Assembly (NCBI GenBank): GCA_017542725.1
Contig: JAFXWR010000023.1
Location: 1-15,752 of the forward strand
DNA: 15,752 nucleotides
Source of the DNA: Lachnospiraceae bacterium
GTDB taxonomy: Bacteria; Bacillota_A; Clostridia; Lachnospirales; Lachnospiraceae
Direction of reading: 5' to 3'
Under the pieces are notes generated by a model. It worked only from the letters and a program-made list of their open reading frames with translations. It had not been told where the DNA came from and searched no databases. Of this stretch, positions 1 to 6,317 are shown one piece after another. Every line of letters starts with the position of its first letter. The stretch's first letter is position 1. Both the position numbers and the translations under genes were made by a program.

Positions 1-29
1 ATTTCCAAGCAACTTACATGTCATAAACT

Positions 30-80
30 CGTAGGGGCGAAGCTTTGCGAGCCTTTAATATGGGCGATTTATACGAGCCC
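30..80. repeat. Two diverged copies of a GTAGGGGCG-headed palindromic intergenic repeat
   Basis: The stretch starts with GTAGGGGCGA at 31 and continues with GGGCG...GAGCCC at 62-80. The head matches the unit at 6282-6307 (TGTAGGGGCGGAT...), and the GGGC...GCCC ends keep an inverted-repeat character, but both stems carry several mismatches. The copies lie in the leader of the cyclase gene, just as the better-preserved copies lie in the leader of the lipoprotein gene. The relationship rests on the shared head and layout, so it is a moderate call. Confidence 0.45.
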
Positions 81-118
81 TAAAAAAATTAAAATAATTT
101 AAGTAGGAGGATATACTT

Positions 119-925
119 ATGAAATGGGATCAAATCAAAATGTATGATTTAACAATTGGTACAGGTGTTACAACACCACCTTGGCCAACATATCAACCAC
201 TTAGAGTTGAGTATTTTAAGAGACTTTCTTCAAATGGTGCTAATGGACAAATTATCCATACTAGTAACCACGTAGGAACTCACCTTGATGGACCAAGACA
301 TTTTGATACATCAGGCGGAGATATCGCAGGACTTCCACTTGATAAACTTTGCCATCCAGGCGTAGTTGTAGATCTTTCTGATGAATTCGGTGCTGAGGAC
401 TGGTCAATCTACAGCGAGAAAGATATCGAGAAGAGAGTAGAAGTAAAAGAAGGAGATATCCTTATCATCAATACTGGATATCACAAATATGGTTGGGAAG
501 AGCCAGCTGCTGATGAGCAAAGATACATGGTTCGTCACCCAGGTCCATCACTTTCTTTCGTTGACTGGTGTCATCAAAAGAAACTTCGTTGGATTGGCGT
601 TGACTGCGGTTCTGCAGATCACCCAATGAATACAAAGATTCGTGATTGGTGTCCAATGGATGCTAAGAAGTGCGATGACTATATGAAGAAGAAATATGGA
701 AAATCTTTAAATGAGATTTATCCATGGCCAGAGCAATATCAAGCAATGCACATTCAAATGTTCCCTAAGAAATATGGTGAGATAATCCATGCTGAGTGTG
801 TGGGCGGAGAGATTGATAAACTTTCTAACAAGAGAGTAGTTATCGGCTGCTTCCCTTGGAAGGGTGTTGACATTGAGTCTGCATTCACTCGTATAGTTGC
901 ATTTGATGGATTTGAAGGCGTATAA
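119..925 (+). CDS. Cyclase-family metal-dependent hydrolase (kynurenine formamidase/isatin hydrolase-like)
   Basis: The 268-residue protein belongs to the cyclase (kynurenine formamidase-like) superfamily, cytosolic metalloenzymes that hydrolyse amide bonds in small, often cyclic or N-formyl, substrates. The signature metal-binding stretch HVGTHLDGPRHF at 51-62 supplies His51, His55, Asp57 and His61 (pattern HxGTHxDxPxH). A C-terminal HAECVGGE segment at 224-231 is the usual position of the second metal/substrate Glu. There is no signal peptide or membrane segment. The start is supported by AGGAGG at 105-110, eight bases upstream. The gene ends at its own terminator, so co-transcription with the following molybdenum hydroxylase genes would be by read-through or separate initiation. 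The neighbourhood suggests it opens a ring produced by that hydroxylase; this is inference. Kynurenine formamidase itself is unlikely because no tryptophan-degradation genes are nearby. The family call is strong, the substrate unknown. Confidence 0.88.
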   Translation: MKWDQIKMYDLTIGTGVTTPPWPTYQPLRVEYFKRLSSNGANGQIIHTSNHVGTHLDGPRHFDTSGGDIAGLPLDKLCHPGVVVDLSDEFGAEDWSIYSEKDIEKRVEVKEGDILIINTGYHKYGWEEPAADEQRYMVRHPGPSLSFVDWCHQKKLRWIGVDCGSADHPMNTKIRDWCPMDAKKCDDYMKKKYGKSLNEIYPWPEQYQAMHIQMFPKKYGEIIHAECVGGEIDKLSNKRVVIGCFPWKGVDIESAFTRIVAFDGFEGV

Positions 926-935
926 TTTATATTTT

Positions 936-966
936 AAAGCAAGTCACTTAATGTGGCTTGCTTTTT
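936..966 (+). terminator. Rho-independent terminator after the cyclase gene
   Basis: Arms AAAGCAAGTCAC (936-947) and GTGGCTTGCTTT (953-964) pair over 12 positions with one G-U pair and a five-base loop, and are followed by T residues. It sits 10 bases past the cyclase stop codon. Confidence 0.85.
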
Positions 967-980
967 AAGTTACTCAAACG

Positions 981-998
981 ATATTTTTATAAAAATAT
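981..998. promoter_or_regulatory. Perfect 18-bp AT palindrome, possible operator
   Basis: ATATTTTTATAAAAATAT is exactly self-complementary over 18 bases. It lies 18 bases before the start of the FAD-subunit gene and just upstream of its ribosome binding site. The placement suits a repressor or activator site controlling the hydroxylase genes, but pure A/T palindromes also arise by chance in such an AT-rich genome. Confidence 0.3.
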
Positions 999-1016
999 AA
1001 CGAAAGGAGAGATTGG

Positions 1017-1847
1017 ATGAGAGAGTTTGAATATGTTGCACCTAAGACAGTGAAAGAAGCGCTTAGCCTTCTTGCTACTTATAAAGAAAAAGCAACTATT
1101 CTTGCTGGTGGAACTGATGTAGTTGTTCGTCTTCGTGATGAGATTATAGATCCTGAGTTTATAATTGACATCAAGCACATTGACGAATTAAATGGCATTA
1201 AGTTCGACAAGAAAGAAGGACTTTTTGTAGGTGCAAATGCGACAATGCATGAAATTCAAAACGACAAGAACGTTAAAGAATTTTATCCATTTTACGCTGA
1301 GGCTTGCGGGCATGTAGGTTCAAAGCAAGTCAGAAACAAAGCAACTTCTGTCGGAAATCTTTGTACTGCATCACCACTTGGTGATAGCCTTACTCCTATG
1401 TATTGTCTTGATGCAACAGTTGTAATTGAAGGACCAAAGGGAAAGAGAGAAGTCCCAGTTCGTGAATTTATAACTTTTGTAAGAAAGACTGTTCTTGAAA
1501 GAGACGAGTTGGTACTTGGTGTTAAGTTCCCTTATGTGGAGTGTAAAGGAATATACACTAAGAACGCTAGACGTCATGAGGTTGATCTTTCAAATATTGT
1601 TGCAACAATACTTAAAATTGGTGATGAGTATAGAATCGCCTATGGTTCTGTAGCTCCAACACCTATAAGATTAGTAAAAACTGAAGAGTTTTTGAAGGGT
1701 AAGAAGATTGATGATAAAGTTATAGAAGAAGCTAAGAAAATTTTAGCAACTGAGATATCACCTATATCAGATCTTCGTGCAACTAAAGAGTATAGAGTTT
1801 CAGTTTCACAAAGTATTTTAGAAAATAGCCTAAAGGCATTAGGTTAG
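1017..1847 (+). CDS. Molybdenum hydroxylase FAD-binding (medium) subunit, xanthine dehydrogenase/CoxM family
   Basis: The 276-residue protein passes electrons from the iron-sulfur subunit to an acceptor through FAD. The N-terminal FAD domain (about 5-170) shows the pyrophosphate-binding AGGTD motif at 30-34 and the second FAD motif with ATSVGNLCTASPLGD (about 109-123). The remainder (about 175-274) fits the CO_deh_flav_C domain. Length is normal for the family, and there is no extra iron-sulfur loop of the kind found in 4-hydroxybenzoyl-CoA reductase beta subunits. The start has AGGAGA at 1005-1010. The stop is followed after 12 bases by the [2Fe-2S] subunit gene, giving the order FAD, FeS, Mo as in coxM-coxS-coxL sets. 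Family assignment is secure; the electron acceptor (NAD+ or ferredoxin) cannot be read here. Confidence 0.92.
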   Translation: MREFEYVAPKTVKEALSLLATYKEKATILAGGTDVVVRLRDEIIDPEFIIDIKHIDELNGIKFDKKEGLFVGANATMHEIQNDKNVKEFYPFYAEACGHVGSKQVRNKATSVGNLCTASPLGDSLTPMYCLDATVVIEGPKGKREVPVREFITFVRKTVLERDELVLGVKFPYVECKGIYTKNARRHEVDLSNIVATILKIGDEYRIAYGSVAPTPIRLVKTEEFLKGKKIDDKVIEEAKKILATEISPISDLRATKEYRVSVSQSILENSLKALG

Positions 1848-1859
1848 AAAGGAGGGAAT

Positions 1860-2336
1860 ATGAAAAAGATAAATGTAAAATTTACTCTTAATGGTGAGCC
1901 AATTGAACTTGAGGTTCAACCAAATCATACAGCCCTTCGTGTAATTCGTGAGCAACTTGATTTAACTGGTGCAAAAGAGGGCTGTGGAGCAGGAGAATGT
2001 GGTGCGTGCACCATCATAGTTGATGGTCTTGCTGTAAACTCATGTCTCATGCTTGCTCCAGAACTTGATGGAAAAAATGTATTGACTGTTGAAGGACTTG
2101 CAAAAGGTGGCAAGCTTACAGACATTCAACAGGCATTCATAGATCACGTAGCACTTCAATGTGGATATTGTACTCCAGGATTCATTATGTCTACTACTGC
2201 ATTCCTTGAAGAAAATAAAAAACCTACTCGTGAAGAGATAGAAGTTGCACTTGCAGGAAATTTATGTAGATGTACTGGATATAAGAGAATAATAGAAGCA
2301 GTTGAAGATGTAGTAAATAAGAGGGGAGGTAAATAA
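1860..2336 (+). CDS. Molybdenum hydroxylase [2Fe-2S] (small) subunit, CoxS/XDH family
   Basis: The 158-residue electron-transfer subunit carries two [2Fe-2S] clusters. The N-terminal plant-ferredoxin-like domain binds one through Cys42, Cys47, Cys50 and Cys62 (CGAGECGAC then C). The C-terminal helical domain binds the second through Cys101 and Cys104 (CGYC) and Cys136 and Cys138 (CRC). All eight ligands are present and the length is typical, so the protein should be functional. GGAGGG at 1851-1856 precedes the start. The end of the gene (2323-2329, GGGGAGG) doubles as the ribosome binding site of the molybdopterin subunit, which begins two bases after the stop, indicating tightly coupled expression. 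Confidence 0.95.
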   Translation: MKKINVKFTLNGEPIELEVQPNHTALRVIREQLDLTGAKEGCGAGECGACTIIVDGLAVNSCLMLAPELDGKNVLTVEGLAKGGKLTDIQQAFIDHVALQCGYCTPGFIMSTTAFLEENKKPTREEIEVALAGNLCRCTGYKRIIEAVEDVVNKRGGK

Positions 2337-2338
2337 GT

Positions 2339-4690
2339 ATGACAATAGATGGTCAATATACAGCGATAGGTAAGTACCTTCCAAGAGTTGATGGTGTGGC
2401 AAAAGTTACTGGTGCAGCAAAGTATGCGGCAGATATCAATATGCCAAGAATGCTTTACTGCGATGTAGTAAGAAGCCCATACCCACATGCAAAGATTTTG
2501 AAAATTGATACCAGTGCTGCTGAGAAGCTTCCTGGTGTTAAAAATGTTATAACTGGAGATTACTATGCAAAGCGTGGAGGACTTTATCTTGCAGATAAAA
2601 ACTTCCTCGCTCACGAGACAGCAAAGTATAGAGGTGAAGCTGTTGTTGCAGTTTGCGCTGAGACTCCTGAGATAGCTCATGAGGCATGCAAACTTGTAAA
2701 GATAGATTATGAAGAGTTGCCAGCAGTTTTAAGTCCAATGGATGCTATGAAGCCAGATGCTCCACTTGTTCACCCAGAACTTGAAACTTATCGTGTAGCT
2801 CCTATATTCCACCCAGTTCCAGGTACAAATATTTCTCATAAGCACTTCTTAAAGAAGGGTGACACTGAAGCAGCATTTAAGAAATGTGATAAGATAGTTG
2901 AGCACGAGTACTATGTACCTCATGTTCAACACTGTCCTATAGAGACACACACTGCAACTGTTAAGTTTGACCAAAGTGGTAACCTTACAGTTTGGGCATC
3001 TTGCCAATCACCTTATGCAGTTAGAAATGCTCTTTCTGACTCATTTGATATTCCACTTCATAAGATCCATATTATATCTGAGTTCGTTGGTGGTGGATTT
3101 GGTGCTAAGGCAGGTACTACTATAGAAGGAATTATAATTCCTCTTGCACAATTAAATGTCGGTCGTCCAGTAAAGTTCACATATACTCGTGAAGAAGAAT
3201 TCCGTGATGCATATGTTCGTCAAGGAATGCTCGCTAAGATTAAGACTGGTGTAGATAAGACAGGAAAGATTTTAGCAGTTGAAAATAATTTCTACTGGGA
3301 TGGCGGTGCTTACAATGAGTATGGTGTAAATATCGCTAAGGCAGCAGGATTTGCAAGTGCAGGTCCATACAATATTGACAACATTACAACTAATTCTTAT
3401 TGTTTATATACTAATCATCCAGTTGGTGGTCCATATAGAGGATTTGGTATGTGTGAAATCCACTTCTGTATAGAGCAAAACTTAGATGTAGTTGCAAATG
3501 AGATTGGTATATCACCAATCGAGATAAGAAGAATCAATGGTCTTCGCCCAGGCGACAAGACTGGTATGGGCGAAGTTATGAAAGTTTCAGGATATCAACC
3601 ATGTCTTGAGACTGTTCTTGATAAATTAAAATATGATCCAACTCCAAAGAAAGTTTCTGAACACAAGATTAGATGTATGGGTGTAGCAGCAGGATGGAAA
3701 TCACCTTCACAACCTACTGATGCAGGTTCAGCTTCTATTATTAGGATGAATGAAGATGGTACATTCTATGTTCACACTAGTGCAGAGGAAATTGGTCAAG
3801 GATCAAACACTGCTCTAACTCAGATAGCAGCAGAAGTATTAAATGTAAATCCAAATAGAATTACTCTTAAATCAGGTGACACTAATATGAACCCATATGA
3901 GTGGCAAACTGTTGCAAGCCGTACAACTTATTGTGCAGGTAATGCAGTTAAACTTGCTGCAGATGATTTGAGAAAGAAAATTTTTGATTTTGCTCAGATG
4001 AAGTTTGGTTATCCTGCAAGAGATATGTATCTTGAAAGAGATGATGAGCATGATTGTACTTGGGTAGTTGCAAGTAAGTATCATAGAGATATGAGAGTAG
4101 ATATCAAGACATTTGCTCTTGGTATGCCTCTTAATGATGGTTCAGGTATCGGTGGTCCTGCTATTGGTGTAGGTACATTTACTTTACCAAATAACATGGC
4201 CTATAATGCTGCAGATAGCCAATCAGAAAAAGGTGTTGCATTCTGGACTATAGGATGTACTGGTGTTGAGATTGAAATTGATACTCAGACAGGACATGTA
4301 AAAGTTCTTCAAATGATTTCTTGCTTTGATCCTGGTAAAGTTATAAATACAGAACTCTATGCCGCTCAAGTTGAAGGAGCTATGATACAATCACTTGGTA
4401 CAGCACTTTACGAGGCTATGATACTTAAAGACGGAAAACTTATGAATGGATCATTCCTTGATTATAAGATTCCTACAACATATGAAATGCCAGATGTGCT
4501 TGAATCATATGTAGTAGAGTTCCCTGAAGAGACAGGTCCATTTGGCGCTCGTGGTATCGGTGAGCCTGCAATGGTTCCTGGTGCCCCAGCTATAGCAAAT
4601 GCAATAGCAAATGCACTTGGTGTAAGATTTAATCAGATGCCAATAACACCAGATATGGTACTTGAAGCTATAAACAACAAGAAAAACTAA
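2339..4690 (+). CDS. Molybdenum hydroxylase molybdopterin-binding (large) subunit, xanthine dehydrogenase family
   Basis: The 783-residue catalytic subunit hydroxylates a carbon next to a ring nitrogen (or an aldehyde) using water as the oxygen source. Visible family motifs are GGGFGAK at 251-257 (molybdopterin contact), GGPYRGFG at 363-370, an EEIGQGSNTALTQ segment, and ARGIGE near the C-terminus with the catalytic Glu at residue 742. Arg367 matches the position of bovine XDH Arg880, but the residue after GGGFGxK, Glu802 in bovine XDH, is Ala258 here. The CO-dehydrogenase Cys loop (AYRCSFR) is absent, so this is not a CODH. Length is normal for a stand-alone large subunit. The substrate could be a hypoxanthine-like purine, a pyrimidine, another N-heterocycle or an aldehyde. 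No clear terminator follows the stop, so some read-through into the permease is possible. No cofactor-insertion (XdhC-type) or molybdopterin-synthesis gene is in the window. Confidence 0.92.
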   Translation: MTIDGQYTAIGKYLPRVDGVAKVTGAAKYAADINMPRMLYCDVVRSPYPHAKILKIDTSAAEKLPGVKNVITGDYYAKRGGLYLADKNFLAHETAKYRGEAVVAVCAETPEIAHEACKLVKIDYEELPAVLSPMDAMKPDAPLVHPELETYRVAPIFHPVPGTNISHKHFLKKGDTEAAFKKCDKIVEHEYYVPHVQHCPIETHTATVKFDQSGNLTVWASCQSPYAVRNALSDSFDIPLHKIHIISEFVGGGFGAKAGTTIEGIIIPLAQLNVGRPVKFTYTREEEFRDAYVRQGMLAKIKTGVDKTGKILAVENNFYWDGGAYNEYGVNIAKAAGFASAGPYNIDNITTNSYCLYTNHPVGGPYRGFGMCEIHFCIEQNLDVVANEIGISPIEIRRINGLRPGDKTGMGEVMKVSGYQPCLETVLDKLKYDPTPKKVSEHKIRCMGVAAGWKSPSQPTDAGSASIIRMNEDGTFYVHTSAEEIGQGSNTALTQIAAEVLNVNPNRITLKSGDTNMNPYEWQTVASRTTYCAGNAVKLAADDLRKKIFDFAQMKFGYPARDMYLERDDEHDCTWVVASKYHRDMRVDIKTFALGMPLNDGSGIGGPAIGVGTFTLPNNMAYNAADSQSEKGVAFWTIGCTGVEIEIDTQTGHVKVLQMISCFDPGKVINTELYAAQVEGAMIQSLGTALYEAMILKDGKLMNGSFLDYKIPTTYEMPDVLESYVVEFPEETGPFGARGIGEPAMVPGAPAIANAIANALGVRFNQMPITPDMVLEAINNKKN

Positions 4691-4741
4691 TGTTTTCTAA
4701 TTTTTGACTTTAAAATTTGTTAAAAAAATCTTACAAAAATC

Positions 4742-4770
4742 TTTATTTTCTTGTAGCTTTATAGTATAAT
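4742..4770 (+). promoter_or_regulatory. Probable promoter of the permease gene
   Basis: A perfect TATAAT lies at 4765-4770 with TTTATT 17 bases upstream, a weak -35. The site is in the 169-base gap between the molybdenum subunit and the permease and would give a leader of roughly 80 bases holding two hairpins. The -10 box is convincing and the -35 is not; TTGTAG at 4751-4756 with a TACATA -10 is an alternative. Confidence 0.5.
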
Positions 4771-4783
4771 TTATACATAATAT

Positions 4784-4842
4784 AGTGGTAAAGATGTGAG
4801 TTATTTTATCACTAAAAAAATTTAGAGCGGTCGACGCTTAAA
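4784..4842 (+). promoter_or_regulatory. Two consecutive hairpins in the permease leader
   Basis: Hairpin 1 pairs AGTGGTAAA (4784-4792) with TTTATCACT (4805-4813), nine pairs including one G-U, around a 12-base loop. Hairpin 2 pairs TTTA-g-AGCG (4821-4829, one bulged G) with CGCTTAAA (4835-4842) around a five-base loop. Neither is followed by a U run on the + strand, so they are not terminators. Hairpin 2 ends four bases before the AGGAGG site and could affect translation. I see no recognisable PyrR-binding or purine-riboswitch consensus. Confidence 0.35.
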
Positions 4843-4859
4843 AACGAGGAGGAAATTAT

Positions 4860-6131
4860 ATGGCAGCAACTCAAACAGGCATTTATGATGCCAGGAAGCA
4901 GTTAGGATGGCCACAAGCAATTATACTTGGTATTCAACACGTATTTGCAATGTTCGGCGCTACTGTTTTAGTTCCACTTCTTACTGGACTTTCAGTTTCT
5001 GTTACACTTTTCTGTGCAGGTATTGCAACTCTTTGGTTTCACTTTATAACTAAAGGTAAAGTACCTGTATTCCTTGGATCTTCATTCGCATTCCTTGGAG
5101 CATTCGCTTCAATTGCACCAAATGGTGATCCAGCACTTCTTCCATATGCTACAGGTGGTATTCTTTGTGCAGGTCTCGTGTATGTTATCCTTGCAGCACT
5201 CATCTATGCACTCGGTGCAAAGAGAGTTATGACATTATTCCCACCAGTAGTTACAGGACCAATCATTATATTAATAGGTCTTATACTTGCACCATCAGCA
5301 CTCAATAACTGTATCAATGGTTCAATTGCTTCAGGACAACCAAAGTGGATTATTTCAATTGTTGCAATTGCTGTAATCATTATTTGTAATATCTTTGGTA
5401 AAGGAATGGTTAAGATACTTCCTATACTTATCGGTATTATAGTATCTTATGTTGTTGCTTTTGCTCTTGGATGGACAAAACCATTTGCATCTGATGGAGT
5501 TATAGCATTACCTCCTTTCCACTTCCCAAAATTTGAAGCTGGCGCAATCGTTACTTGTATCGTTGTTGCTCTTGCAGCAATCATAGAGCACGTTGGTGAC
5601 GTAGCAGCTATCGGAGCAACTTGTGGAAAGAACTTTATCAAGGATCCAGGACTTTCAAGAACACTCCTTGGCGATGGTATTGGAACATCTATCGCAGGAT
5701 TACTTGGTGGACCAGCTAACACTACTTATTCAGAGAACACTGGTGTTGTAGCTCTTACAGGTGTTTATGATCCATTCGTATTAAGAATCGCTGCAGTAGT
5801 TGCAATTATTCTTTCAGTAATCCGTCCAGTTGATGGATTTATCAACACTATTCCAGATGAAGTTATCGGTGGTATTTCATTCATCCTTTATGGTATGATT
5901 TCAGCTATCGGTCTTAGAACTCTTGTTGAGCATAAGGTTGATTTCTCAAATCAAAGAAACGTTATCATCGCAGCTCTTATAATGGTATCTGGTCTTGCAT
6001 TCAACTCAAGCCCATTCCAACTTAATCTTGGTTCTATAGCATTAAGCTTTGGTGGTCTTGCGTGTGCAGCTGTTATCGGTATCGTACTCAATGCTGTACT
6101 TCCTGGAAAAGACTATACTTTTGAAGACTAA
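4860..6131 (+). CDS. uraA: Uracil/xanthine permease, NCS2 family (UraA-like)
   Basis: The 423-residue integral membrane nucleobase transporter probably has 14 segments in the UraA fold and works as a proton symporter. Hallmarks are QHVFAMFGATVLVPLLTG in the first segment, GSSFAFLGAF, EHVGD with Glu243/His244, and NTTYSENTG with Glu292. The two Glu residues match the uracil-binding Glu241 and Glu290 of E. coli UraA, and length and overall sequence resemble UraA/PyrP more than the longer xanthine-specific members. AGGAGG at 4847-4852 supports the start. It has its own promoter and a strong terminator. Its place after the molybdenum hydroxylase genes suggests it imports their substrate or a related base, although UraA-type proteins also act in plain uracil salvage. 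Substrate within the nucleobases is not certain. Confidence 0.92.
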   Translation: MAATQTGIYDARKQLGWPQAIILGIQHVFAMFGATVLVPLLTGLSVSVTLFCAGIATLWFHFITKGKVPVFLGSSFAFLGAFASIAPNGDPALLPYATGGILCAGLVYVILAALIYALGAKRVMTLFPPVVTGPIIILIGLILAPSALNNCINGSIASGQPKWIISIVAIAVIIICNIFGKGMVKILPILIGIIVSYVVAFALGWTKPFASDGVIALPPFHFPKFEAGAIVTCIVVALAAIIEHVGDVAAIGATCGKNFIKDPGLSRTLLGDGIGTSIAGLLGGPANTTYSENTGVVALTGVYDPFVLRIAAVVAIILSVIRPVDGFINTIPDEVIGGISFILYGMISAIGLRTLVEHKVDFSNQRNVIIAALIMVSGLAFNSSPFQLNLGSIALSFGGLACAAVIGIVLNAVLPGKDYTFED

Positions 6132-6146
6132 TTAGCATTTATATAT

Positions 6147-6175
6147 AGAGCGAGCCTAGTGCTCGCTCTTTTTTT
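6147..6175 (+). terminator. Rho-independent terminator after the permease gene
   Basis: AGAGCGAGC (6147-6155) and GCTCGCTCT (6161-6169) form a perfect nine-pair stem with a CTAGT loop, followed by a run of seven T. It separates the catabolic genes from the downstream operon. Confidence 0.95.
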
Positions 6176-6188
6176 ATTTAATAAAATA

Positions 6189-6197
6189 TGATATAAT
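6189..6197 (+). promoter_or_regulatory. Extended -10 promoter for the lipoprotein-STAS-SpoIIE-NRPS operon
   Basis: TGATATAAT combines the TGn extension with a perfect TATAAT. The region 17 bases upstream is only a T run belonging to the preceding terminator, so there is no good -35, which is acceptable for an extended -10 promoter. Transcription would begin near 6203-6206, right at the first palindromic repeat, putting the whole repeat array into the 5' leader. Confidence 0.6.
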
Positions 6198-6203
6198 TAT
6201 ACT

Positions 6204-6307
6204 TGTAGGTGACGACATTCTGTTGCCCATGTAGGTGACGATATTTGTTGCCTATGTAGAGGACGACATTCTGTCGTCATATGTAGGGGCGGATACCATC
6301 CGCCCGT
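6204..6307. repeat. Four tandem 25-27-base palindromic repeat units headed TGTAGG
   Basis: Units start at 6204, 6230, 6255 and 6282, each headed TGTAGG or TGTAGA and each holding an inverted repeat. Unit 3 has GACGACA-ttc-TGTCGTC, a perfect 7-bp stem. Unit 4 has GGGCGGAT-acc-ATCCGCCC, a perfect 8-bp stem. Units 1 and 2 are weaker, of the form GGTGACGA...TTGCC. The stem sequence differs between units while the TGTAGG head and spacing are kept. The array fills the space between the promoter and the lipoprotein ribosome binding site (AGGAG at 6309-6313). Function is unknown; leader hairpins, a protein-binding array or a dispersed mini-element are all possible. Confidence 0.85.
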
Positions 6308-6317
6308 TAGGAGTGTT

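Noticed and set aside
2156..2680. Long reverse-strand open frame across the hydroxylase genes
   Set aside because: It lies opposite two strongly supported subunit genes with complete motifs, has no ribosome binding site or recognisable domain, and its composition is what an antisense shadow gives. The other reverse-strand frames were dismissed for the same reason.
2339..4690. Aerobic-type carbon monoxide dehydrogenase large subunit
   Set aside because: Subunit order matches cox genes, but the diagnostic AYRCSFR active-site loop with Cys is absent; GGPYRGFG of the xanthine dehydrogenase branch is present instead.
4784..4820. Terminator between the hydroxylase and permease genes
   Set aside because: On the + strand the hairpin is followed by an A run, not a T run, and it lies downstream of the likely permease promoter, so it fits a leader structure better.
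6204..6307. CRISPR array
   Set aside because: The units abut directly with no spacers, differ in stem sequence and are each self-complementary; no cas gene is nearby.
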